NCBI GenBank assembly: GCA_039969355.1
Contig: JBDVOA010000029.1
Location: 372,001 to 436,000, forward strand
Direction: 5' to 3'
DNA from: JL08 sp039969355
Lineage (GTDB): Bacteria > Pseudomonadota > Alphaproteobacteria > Rhodobacterales > Rhodobacteraceae
Length of the DNA: 64,000 nucleotides
The notes beneath the pieces were generated by a model. That model made no database searches. It had not been told where the DNA came from and saw only the letters and a list, made by a program, of their open reading frames with translations. Position numbers and translations under genes: made by a program. Positions 33,173 through 40,568 of the stretch are shown here, in pieces. The stretch's first letter is position 1. Each line of letters opens with the position of its first letter.

Positions 33173-33799
33173 ATGCACCCAAACCCAGCATTTCATACGG
33201 CCGACAACGAAATGAACCTTGCCTATGCGCGTGATCGATCTTTTGGTGTGCTGGCGGTCACCGGCCCCGATGGACCGCTGATCTCTCACGTTCCGTTTCT
33301 GGTGTCTGACGACGGAACAGAGGTGAATCTGCATCTCGTCCGGTCCAACCCGATTGCCCGGTTTTTGAAGTCGCCGTTGTCTGCGCGAATCGCGGTGGCT
33401 GGCCCGGACAGCTACATTTCGCCGGACTGGTATGAAATAGAAGATCAGGTGCCAACTTGGAATTATGTGGCAGTGCATCTGACCGGAACGCTCGAACGGC
33501 GTCCACAAGAAGAGTTGCGCGTTCTGATAGAGGCGCAATCTGCGTTGTTTGAGGAGCGTCTGTTGCCCAAGAAGCCTTGGGCGACTGCAAAAATGCAGCC
33601 GGAAGCATTGCAAAAGATGATGCGCATGATCGTGCCGTGCCGGATGCAGATCGACAGTATCAATGGGACATGGAAATTAAATCAGAACAAGCCGGATCAG
33701 GCGCGGTTGCGCGCAGCGGATTTCGTTGACGCCTACGGAATAGGACAGGAAGTTCGCATTTTGGCAGGCCTGATGCGGGGCGCCAATGGACAGGGCTGA
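33173..33799 (+). CDS. PaiB-like FMN-binding protein
   Basis: 208 residues from ATG 33173, nine bases behind AAGGA. The start MHPNPAFHTADNEM, SHVPFLVSDDGTEVNLHLVRSNP, VAGPDSYISPDWYEIEDQVPTWNYVAVHLTG and the tail KLNQNKPDQARLRAAD match the PaiB family (split-barrel flavin-binding proteins, annotated as negative transcriptional regulators in Bacillus). Ligand and role here are inferred. It diverges from the FMN riboswitch of ribH, a suggestive neighbour for an FMN-binding protein. Confidence 0.9.
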   Translation: MHPNPAFHTADNEMNLAYARDRSFGVLAVTGPDGPLISHVPFLVSDDGTEVNLHLVRSNPIARFLKSPLSARIAVAGPDSYISPDWYEIEDQVPTWNYVAVHLTGTLERRPQEELRVLIEAQSALFEERLLPKKPWATAKMQPEALQKMMRMIVPCRMQIDSINGTWKLNQNKPDQARLRAADFVDAYGIGQEVRILAGLMRGANGQG

Positions 33800-33842
33800 T
33801 GTCTTTGGTAAGGTTGCGATCAACCAATAAAGGGCTGCCAAC

Positions 33843-34451
33843 ATGAAACTATATTACTCACCGCCTTCGCCGTTCGTGCGCAAGGTTGCCGTGCTGTTGC
33901 ACGAACTGGACAAAACCGATGCCGTCACCTTTGAGCAAATCACAACGACTCCGATGGCCACAGACGAAGGGTTGAAAGCGGCCAATCCATTGGGGCGCAT
34001 TCCTGCGTTGGAACGGCCCAACGGCGTAACCCTCTATGACAGCAGGGTAATAACCGCCTACCTTGATGACCTGTTTTCTGGCGGATTATACCCGACCAAC
34101 AGTGCTCGCTGGGAGATCCTAACGCTGGAAGCCACCGGGGACGGTGTCATGGATTCGGCAGTTTCGATGGCCTACGAAATGCGATTACGACCCGAGGAAA
34201 AGCAATCTTCAGAATGGATCGAGGCCCAGTGGGAAAAAGTTTCGCGCGGATTGACTGTACTGAATGCACGCTGGATGAGCCATCTTTCTGGGCCGTTGAA
34301 CATGGGGCAAATCTCGGTCGCCTGCGCCCTATCTTATATTGATTTTCGTCATGACGTGCGAAACTGGCGGAATGGCAATGATGCGCTTGCGCAGTGGCAT
34401 GCAGCATTTTCAGAGCGCCCGAGTATGATTGCAACTCAGCCCGGCAGTTGA
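33843..34451 (+). CDS. Glutathione S-transferase family protein
   Basis: 202 residues. The N-terminal thioredoxin-like domain has MKLYYSPPSPFVRKVAVLLHEL, the cis-Pro loop NPLGRIPALERPNG and the glutathione-binding YDSRVITAYLDDL. The C-terminal helical domain follows (~85-200). Ser9 in the SPPSPF stretch is the likely catalytic position. Substrate unknown. It follows the PaiB-like gene by 43 bases on the same strand, so the two may be co-transcribed. Confidence 0.9.
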   Translation: MKLYYSPPSPFVRKVAVLLHELDKTDAVTFEQITTTPMATDEGLKAANPLGRIPALERPNGVTLYDSRVITAYLDDLFSGGLYPTNSARWEILTLEATGDGVMDSAVSMAYEMRLRPEEKQSSEWIEAQWEKVSRGLTVLNARWMSHLSGPLNMGQISVACALSYIDFRHDVRNWRNGNDALAQWHAAFSERPSMIATQPGS

Positions 34452-34679
34452 GTGCGGGGATAGCGAGTAAAATGCAGAACTTTCCTTTTGGCTGCGCCTT
34501 TTTGTCACAACATAGACGCCTGCATGCAACACTGTGTTAGACATGCGACGTCGTGCACACGTATCTGTGCTGGACGAGGGCGGTTTGCCCGGCTAAATAG
34601 CCCCAAAGGAATGGCTGCGCCCGTTGCGCGGCCATGAGCGTATCGGCCCGTTTGAGGGTCCAGGAATGGAGTAAGCCCC

Positions 34680-35240
34680 TTGTCCCACGCTGAAGATCAT
34701 GAAGGTACCCGTCGGGATTTCCTTTATTATGCCACCGCAGGCGCTGGAGCTGTAACCGCTGGTGCTGCTGTCTGGCCGCTGGTCAACCAGATGAACCCGT
34801 CAGCTGATGTAAGGGCGTTGTCCTCGATTCAGGTTGATATCGGGGATGTGGAAGCTGGGACGCAGCTGACTGTGAAATGGCTGGGCAAACCGGTTTTTAT
34901 CCGCCGTCGGACTGAAGAAGACATTGCCGAGGCGCGCGAAGTGCCGATCGAAGACCTGATCGACGTGGATGCCCGTAACAATAATCTCAAGCCGGATGCG
35001 CTTGCGACCGATGAAAACCGGGCGATGGATGAAAGCGGCGAGTGGCTGGTGATGATTGGTGTCTGCACCCATCTGGGCTGTGTACCTTTGGGTGACGCCG
35101 GTGAGTTCGGTGGATGGTTCTGCCCTTGCCACGGGTCGCATTACGATACGTCTGGCCGCATTCGCAAAGGTCCCGCGCCAGAGAACCTGCTGGTACCGGT
35201 AGCCGAATTCGTGGACGAAACCACGATCAAACTGGGTTAA
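34680..35240 (+). CDS. petA: Rieske iron-sulfur subunit of cytochrome bc1
   Basis: 186 residues. A Tat-type N-terminus (TRRDFLYYATAGAGAVTAG) forms the membrane anchor. The 2Fe-2S ligands are Cys129 and His131 (CTHLGC) and Cys148 and His151 (CPCHGSHYD), with Cys134 and Cys150 forming the stabilising disulfide. The start is TTG 34680 with GGAG eight bases upstream. First gene of petABC, the ubiquinol-cytochrome c reductase that also feeds electrons to denitrification. Confidence 0.96.
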   Translation: MSHAEDHEGTRRDFLYYATAGAGAVTAGAAVWPLVNQMNPSADVRALSSIQVDIGDVEAGTQLTVKWLGKPVFIRRRTEEDIAEAREVPIEDLIDVDARNNNLKPDALATDENRAMDESGEWLVMIGVCTHLGCVPLGDAGEFGGWFCPCHGSHYDTSGRIRKGPAPENLLVPVAEFVDETTIKLG

Positions 35241-35255
35241 GGGAGAGACACGGAT

Positions 35256-36584
35256 ATGGCTGGCATTCCTCACGACCATTACGAACCGAAGTCAGGCGGC
35301 GAAAAGTGGCTGCACTCTCGGTTGCCCGTTGTTGGGTTGATGTACGACACAATCATGATTCCAACCCCCAAGAACCTGAACTGGATGTGGATCTGGGGCA
35401 TTGTCCTGACGTTCTGTCTGGTATTGCAAATCGTGACCGGCATCGTGCTCGCGATGCATTATACGCCTCATGTCGATCTGGCCTTTGCCAGTGTTGAACA
35501 CATCATGCGTGACGTAAACGGCGGCTATATGCTGCGGTATTTGCATATGAACGGTGCCTCACTGTTCTTTGTCGCGGTCTATGCCCATATTTTCCGGGGG
35601 CTCTATTACGGCAGTTACAAGGCGCCACGTGAAATCACCTGGATTATTGGCATGCTGATCTTCCTCTTGATGATGGCCACTGGTTTCATGGGCTACGTTT
35701 TGCCCTGGGGTCAGATGTCGTTCTGGGGCGCCACCGTGATCACTGGCCTGTTTGGGGCGATCCCGTTTGTTGGTGAAGCACTGCAAACTTGGCTATTGGG
35801 CGGACCGGCTGTCGATAACGCGACGCTGAACCGTTTCTTCAGCCTGCACTATCTGCTGCCATTTGTGATTGTCGGTCTTGTCGCAGTTCATATCTGGGCG
35901 TTCCACACGACGGGCAACAACAACCCGACTGGTGTTGAAGTGCGTCGCGGATCCAAGGAAGAGGCCGAAAAAGACACATTGCCGTTCTGGCCATACTTTG
36001 TGATCAAAGACCTGTTTGCTCTGGCTGTGATCATGGTGATCTTCTTTGCTATCGTCGGTTTCATGCCAAACTTCCTGGGGCATCCTGATAACTACATCGA
36101 GGCGAACGCTCTGGTGACGCCTGCCCATATTGTACCTGAATGGTATTTCCTGCCGTTCTACGCAATATTGCGGGCTTTCACGTCCGAGGTTTGGGTGGTG
36201 CAGATCGCATCTTTCGTGACCAACGGAATCATTGACGCCAAATTCTTCGGTGTCCTGGCGATGTTTGGTGCGATTGCGGTAATGGCGCTGGTGCCGTGGC
36301 TGGACACATCAAGCGTACGTTCGGGCCGGTACCGCCCGATGTTCAAATGGTGGTTCGCGCTGCTCATCATCGATTTTCTGGCGTTGATGTGGCTGGGTGC
36401 GATGCCTGCCGAGGAACCCTATGCTAGCTGGTCCCTGATCGCGTCCGCCTATTGGTTCGCATATTTCCTAGTCATCCTGCCGCTACTGGGTGTGATCGAG
36501 AAGCCAAATGCACCGCCTGAAACCATCGAAGAAGACTTTGATGCGCATTACGCCAAGGCGTCTGACGCCTCACCTGCAGAATAA
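35256..36584 (+). CDS. petB: Cytochrome b subunit of cytochrome bc1
   Basis: 442 residues with eight membrane helices. The two haem-b histidine pairs can be placed in IVLAMHYTPH, HMNGASLFFVAVYAHIFRG and HYLLPFVIVGLVAVHIWAFHTTG. The quinol-site motif PEWYFLPFYAILR (PEWY) is present, and GFMGYVLPWGQMSFWGATVITG is typical. It follows petA after 15 bases. Longer than mitochondrial cytochrome b, as usual in Rhodobacter. Confidence 0.98.
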   Translation: MAGIPHDHYEPKSGGEKWLHSRLPVVGLMYDTIMIPTPKNLNWMWIWGIVLTFCLVLQIVTGIVLAMHYTPHVDLAFASVEHIMRDVNGGYMLRYLHMNGASLFFVAVYAHIFRGLYYGSYKAPREITWIIGMLIFLLMMATGFMGYVLPWGQMSFWGATVITGLFGAIPFVGEALQTWLLGGPAVDNATLNRFFSLHYLLPFVIVGLVAVHIWAFHTTGNNNPTGVEVRRGSKEEAEKDTLPFWPYFVIKDLFALAVIMVIFFAIVGFMPNFLGHPDNYIEANALVTPAHIVPEWYFLPFYAILRAFTSEVWVVQIASFVTNGIIDAKFFGVLAMFGAIAVMALVPWLDTSSVRSGRYRPMFKWWFALLIIDFLALMWLGAMPAEEPYASWSLIASAYWFAYFLVILPLLGVIEKPNAPPETIEEDFDAHYAKASDASPAE

Positions 36585-36600
36585 GAAAGGAAACGGGACA

Positions 36601-37395
36601 ATGTTTAAAGCACTCGCACTTTCCGCAGTGACCGCCCTGACTCTTTCAGCCGGGGGCGTCTTTGCCGCAGGTGGAGAAGGCGGGCACGTCGAAAACATCG
36701 ACTTCTCTTTTGACGGACCCTTTGGGACTTACGATCCAAACCAGTTGCAACGCGGATTGCAGATCTACACCGAAGTCTGCGCAGCGTGCCACGGCTTGGA
36801 ATACGTCGCATTCCGTACCCTTGCTGACGAAGGCGGGCCCATGCTGCCAGAAGAGCAGGCTCGCGCCTACGCTGAACAGAACTTTGAAGTATTCGATGCC
36901 GAACTGGACGATTTTCGCCCGGCAACCCCGGTTGATCACTTTCCGGGCTCGGCCCTCGAAAATGCGCCTGATCTGTCTTTGATGGCGAAAAAGCGGGCTG
37001 GTTTTCACGGACCTTACGGTTTGGGTATCAACCAACTCCTCAAAGGTATGGGTGGACCGGAATACATCGTTGCTATCCTCGCCGGGTATACCGGAGAGGA
37101 AACGGAGCAGGCTGGCACTACGTTTTACGAGAACACGGCTTTCCCAGGTGGCTGGATTGCAATGGCACCACCGCTGTATGATGAACAGGTGGAGTTCGTT
37201 GATGGTCACAAAAATGATCTGCATCATTTGGCCGAAGACGTCTCTGCCTTTTTGATGTGGACGGCCGAACCAAAAATGATGGATAGAAAACACGCAGGTT
37301 TCTATGGTGTGTTGTTCCTGACCGTGCTTTCGGTGCTGCTGTATCTGACAAACAAGCGTATCTGGGCTTCGGCCAAAGGCAAGAAAACCAGTTAG
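36601..37395 (+). CDS. petC: Cytochrome c1 subunit of cytochrome bc1
   Basis: 264 residues from ATG 36601. The signal peptide ends GGVFA-AGG. Haem attachment is Cys60-Ala-Ala-Cys63-His64 (EVCAACHGLEYVAFRTL), the Met ligand is in GGWIAMAPPLYDEQVEF, and a C-terminal membrane helix (AGFYGVLFLTVLSVLLYLTNKRIW) holds it in place. The frame is open farther upstream into petB, but the signal peptide and AAAGGAAACGG fix the start. Last petABC gene. Confidence 0.97.
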   Translation: MFKALALSAVTALTLSAGGVFAAGGEGGHVENIDFSFDGPFGTYDPNQLQRGLQIYTEVCAACHGLEYVAFRTLADEGGPMLPEEQARAYAEQNFEVFDAELDDFRPATPVDHFPGSALENAPDLSLMAKKRAGFHGPYGLGINQLLKGMGGPEYIVAILAGYTGEETEQAGTTFYENTAFPGGWIAMAPPLYDEQVEFVDGHKNDLHHLAEDVSAFLMWTAEPKMMDRKHAGFYGVLFLTVLSVLLYLTNKRIWASAKGKKTS

Positions 37396-37591
37396 CAGGA
37401 TTGGCGCGTCGATTTCTGGCAGAGTGGCGCGATGCCTCCGCTCATACAGCTTGGCGGGGCAGAATTGCTGCGCAATTGTCGGCGGTGAGCATTGCTCCAC
37501 CAAACGCTCTCGGGCGTGATCGGTGCGACTATCGAAAGCTCGCGCTCCTTGAATTGACAAACCTGGGTATGTAGGCCCAATCAGGTTTCAG

Positions 37592-38782
37592 GTGTCATTG
37601 AACAGGCCGTCGGGCACCGTGCAATGGGGGGATCCAGTGTTTACTCAACGACTTGCACAGTTGCGCGAGCGGCTGTCTGACAGCGGAATTGATGTCGCGC
37701 TGATCACGGACGACGATTGTATCTACTATCTGACTGGGTACTACGATTACCTGCATATGGAATTTGGGCGCCCGACAATTCTTGTGGTGACCAAAGATGG
37801 CGAAAGCCTTTTGATCACCCCAACCATCGATGTGATTTCAGCCAATGCCTCTGCGCAGGTTGACCGCATTGCCCCGTGGAATGATGGCGCTGGTGTGGAA
37901 TGGCGGGCAGAGTTGCCCGGCGCGCTCAAGAACGCTGCCAGCGTTGCAATCGAAACCGATCACATGCCGCCAGTCGTGCGCAGTTATATCGGGCAGTTGG
38001 TTGAGGAGGAAAAACTTGCCAACGTGACACTGTTACTTGCCGATATGCGGATGATCAAATCCCCGCAAGAACTACAACTAGCCCGCCACGCCGGTTTGGT
38101 AGCAAACGCGATGATGTCCGCCGGTCGAGAAGCGATTGGAGATAGCGTACCCGAATATGAAGTAGCAGTCGCCACATCGCAGGCCGGTACCCGTAAGGCG
38201 GCAGAGCTTCTGGCGGCTCATTATGACGATGCAGATATGTCGCCCAACACGCATTTTTTGCAAATCATGGCATCCGGCAGCGAAATAATAAAAACCCATC
38301 ACCGTGCCAGCACTCGCATCATGAAGCGCGGAGAGCCGGTTTTCCTGTGCTTTTGCGGCATGACTAATTTTCACCGCTTTAAGCTGGGGCATGACAGAAC
38401 ATTCTGGATCGGAGAGATCGCCGATAAGTCACAGGCCGCCGTTTATGAGGTGGCGCTGGCAAGTCAGCAGGCCGCACTTGACGCCTTGCGCCCCGGCGTG
38501 ACAGCACAAAGTGTGCATGAAGCCTATGCAGAAGTGATCCAGGATGCAGGATATGAGTATCCGTTCCGCTGCGGTAGAGCCACGGGGTACAGTTTTCTTG
38601 AAAAACCACAACTCGTGACCGGTGACACCACGATTCTGCAACCCGGAATGGTGTTTGCAGTCGACGGTTCCGTTTCTGTCGAGACATTTCGCGCGCAAGT
38701 TGGCGATAGCTTTATCGTGACGGAAGACGGATATGAACTCCTGACCCACCATCCCAAATCTTTGGAAGATGTGATTGTCTAG
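37592..38782 (+). CDS. M24 (pita-bread fold) protein without the metal ligands, creatinase-like
   Basis: 396 residues from GTG 37592; GTG 37637, behind GGGGGATCCA, is an equally good start (381 residues). The N-terminal creatinase domain has LITDDDCIYYLTGYYDYLHMEFGRPTILVV and the M24 domain starts ~150 (MRMIKSPQELQLARHAG). The usual five metal ligands are not found: FCGMTNFHRFKLGHDRT replaces the two Asp, GRATGYSFLEKPQL lacks the His, and FAVDGSV and QVGDS replace the Glu residues. THHRAS keeps the catalytic-type His of creatinase. Substrate unknown. Confidence 0.8.
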   Translation: MSLNRPSGTVQWGDPVFTQRLAQLRERLSDSGIDVALITDDDCIYYLTGYYDYLHMEFGRPTILVVTKDGESLLITPTIDVISANASAQVDRIAPWNDGAGVEWRAELPGALKNAASVAIETDHMPPVVRSYIGQLVEEEKLANVTLLLADMRMIKSPQELQLARHAGLVANAMMSAGREAIGDSVPEYEVAVATSQAGTRKAAELLAAHYDDADMSPNTHFLQIMASGSEIIKTHHRASTRIMKRGEPVFLCFCGMTNFHRFKLGHDRTFWIGEIADKSQAAVYEVALASQQAALDALRPGVTAQSVHEAYAEVIQDAGYEYPFRCGRATGYSFLEKPQLVTGDTTILQPGMVFAVDGSVSVETFRAQVGDSFIVTEDGYELLTHHPKSLEDVIV

Positions 38783-38975
38783 TTTTTTGAACCGGCGAAG
38801 ATGAAAGTTTTCAGCAGAGGGTGTGCACAGTTATGCACTGAAATGTTCTGCACCACTGGCCGGGTGTTACCGGCGGCAAGGCTGGACGGTTCAGCGTTGG
38901 TGGGTTAGTTTTTAAGAACGTTCAGACTGGGCGACCGCGCTATGCGGATGCTTGATTGGCAAGACGAGTAAGAAA

Positions 38976-39347
38976 ATGAATGCTGAACAGGAAAGCGCGC
39001 ACGCTGCTCCGAGCTGGTTTGTACCGCCGGGAGAAGGCGACGTTTTTGCGGTCGTTGCCATGGTGTTTCTGATCGGGGGGCTATACGGCATCGTAATGTT
39101 ATACGCGATGTTCGACCGTTGGGCCGAACATCGGTCGCATGGAACACCATTGGCAAAAACCATTCCGACGATGCTGTCCATTGCTCTGCTATATGAGATC
39201 TTCCCGTTGAATCATTTTAACATCCTGTTACCGCTTAGCGCGATATTGATCGCATTGATGGCGGACTGGGCTCGTTTTCATCTGAATTTCAAATCGGCAG
39301 TCATTAGCCAAGAAAAGAGTACTGATGACGCTTCGGAGCGTCCCTAA
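38976..39347 (+). CDS. Small inner-membrane protein coupled to an HlyD-like protein
   Basis: 123 residues from ATG 38976. Two or three hydrophobic segments (DVFAVVAMVFLIGGLYGIVMLYAMF, IPTMLSIALLYEIFPL, NILLPLSAILIALMADW) are separated by a basic loop EHRSHGTPLAK. The next gene begins on the base after this stop. Paired small membrane protein plus HlyD-like protein recalls YibI/YibH and YiaW/YiaV of E. coli (DUF3302), but similarity is by layout, not proven. Function unknown. Confidence 0.7.
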   Translation: MNAEQESAHAAPSWFVPPGEGDVFAVVAMVFLIGGLYGIVMLYAMFDRWAEHRSHGTPLAKTIPTMLSIALLYEIFPLNHFNILLPLSAILIALMADWARFHLNFKSAVISQEKSTDDASERP

Positions 39348-40541
39348 GTGTTTGAGCTATTTTTTACATCGTTCCCGGCGCTTATCCGGTACTTTCAACT
39401 AAAGCGACGCGGTGAACCAACCACCATCTGGAACATGAAAACCGCTGTTTTCATTTGGGCTGTGCTGGCATTTGGTTTGTTTCTCACAATCTTTTATTAC
39501 CATCCCAAAACCTATGCCGGCATTGTACCTTTCCGGACCGTTTCTGTAGTTGCGCAGACCTCTGGCCCGGTTACTGAAATCGCTGTGATCAACGGGCAGC
39601 GTGTCAAAGCTGGTGATCTTCTGTTTCGAATTGAAGATAGCGCGCAGAAGGTCGCTCTTGCCCAAGCGCAGGCTGAGATTGATCTAATTTTGGCGGATAA
39701 GGACAAGGCCAAGGACACCGAGATCGTGGCGCAATCCGCTGTGGACGAAGCCAACGCGGAGATCGTGCAATTGCGCGATGATCTGGCGGACGCTGAAACC
39801 CTATTGCAGCGGGGTGCAGGGCGCGCGGATGATGTGCTGAGTTTTCAAACCTCTCTTACCGCCACCGAGGCCGAATTGCGCGCGGCAGAAGCTCAGCTTG
39901 ACTTAGCACGGGTTGACATGAAAGAGACAATTCCTGCCAGGCTTAAACTGGCCGAGGCTGCGATCGACTCGGCGCAGGTCGCGTTGAACTTCACAGAAGT
40001 TCGAAGCCTTGCCGATGGCAGTGTGACGCAACTATCCCTGAACGTCGGGAGCCCTGCGACGACTCTGGTGCTGCGCCCGGCGATGATCATTATCCCTGAT
40101 CGTCCCGAAGATCTTCCCATTCGCATTACGGCTGGATTCTCGCAGGTTGCGCACGATACTCTGTATGAAGGCATGCCCGCAGAGATTGCCTGCGAAAGCA
40201 ACGCCAATCTTTTGTTCCACAATGCTGTGATGCCGGCGCATATTCAATCTGTCCAACCAGCTATCGCCACGGGGCAAATCATGCCTGACCCGCAGTTGTT
40301 GGATATGGGCGGCGCGACAGCACGCGGGACCCTGCTGGTGTTTCTTGAGTTAGTTTACGAGGAACATGAGGCAATGCTGCTGGACGGAGCGGGCTGCATT
40401 GTGCAGGCCTATACCAACAATATTGACGGCACCGTTGGCCACGTGATCGCGGCGACAGGTATGATCAAAGCAGCAGGTCTTCGCCTGAAGGTGTTTGGGT
40501 CCATTCTGTCAGGAGTCGGACTGTTGGGCGGCGGCCACTAG
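39348..40541 (+). CDS. HlyD/EmrA-like membrane fusion protein
   Basis: 397 residues, GTG start abutting the previous stop. One membrane helix (~30-50), then a biotinyl-lipoyl half (VSVVAQTSGPVTEIAVINGQRVKAGDLLFRIEDS), a long alpha-helical hairpin (~100-215) with a break near LLQRGAGRADDV, and the return half with VRSLADGSVTQLSLNVGSPATTLV and a beta-barrel. This is the periplasmic adaptor plan of RND/ABC/MFS export systems, but no transporter gene follows; polA converges after it. Confidence 0.88.
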   Translation: MFELFFTSFPALIRYFQLKRRGEPTTIWNMKTAVFIWAVLAFGLFLTIFYYHPKTYAGIVPFRTVSVVAQTSGPVTEIAVINGQRVKAGDLLFRIEDSAQKVALAQAQAEIDLILADKDKAKDTEIVAQSAVDEANAEIVQLRDDLADAETLLQRGAGRADDVLSFQTSLTATEAELRAAEAQLDLARVDMKETIPARLKLAEAAIDSAQVALNFTEVRSLADGSVTQLSLNVGSPATTLVLRPAMIIIPDRPEDLPIRITAGFSQVAHDTLYEGMPAEIACESNANLLFHNAVMPAHIQSVQPAIATGQIMPDPQLLDMGGATARGTLLVFLELVYEEHEAMLLDGAGCIVQAYTNNIDGTVGHVIAATGMIKAAGLRLKVFGSILSGVGLLGGGH

Positions 40542-40568
40542 AGTATTTCAGGTTGGGGGCCAGACAAT

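Noticed and set aside
36646..37560. 304-codon open frame on the minus strand across petC
   Set aside because: It is opposite a fully supported cytochrome c1 gene, has no family motifs or ribosome site, and its composition (many Arg, Cys, His) is typical of a shadow frame.
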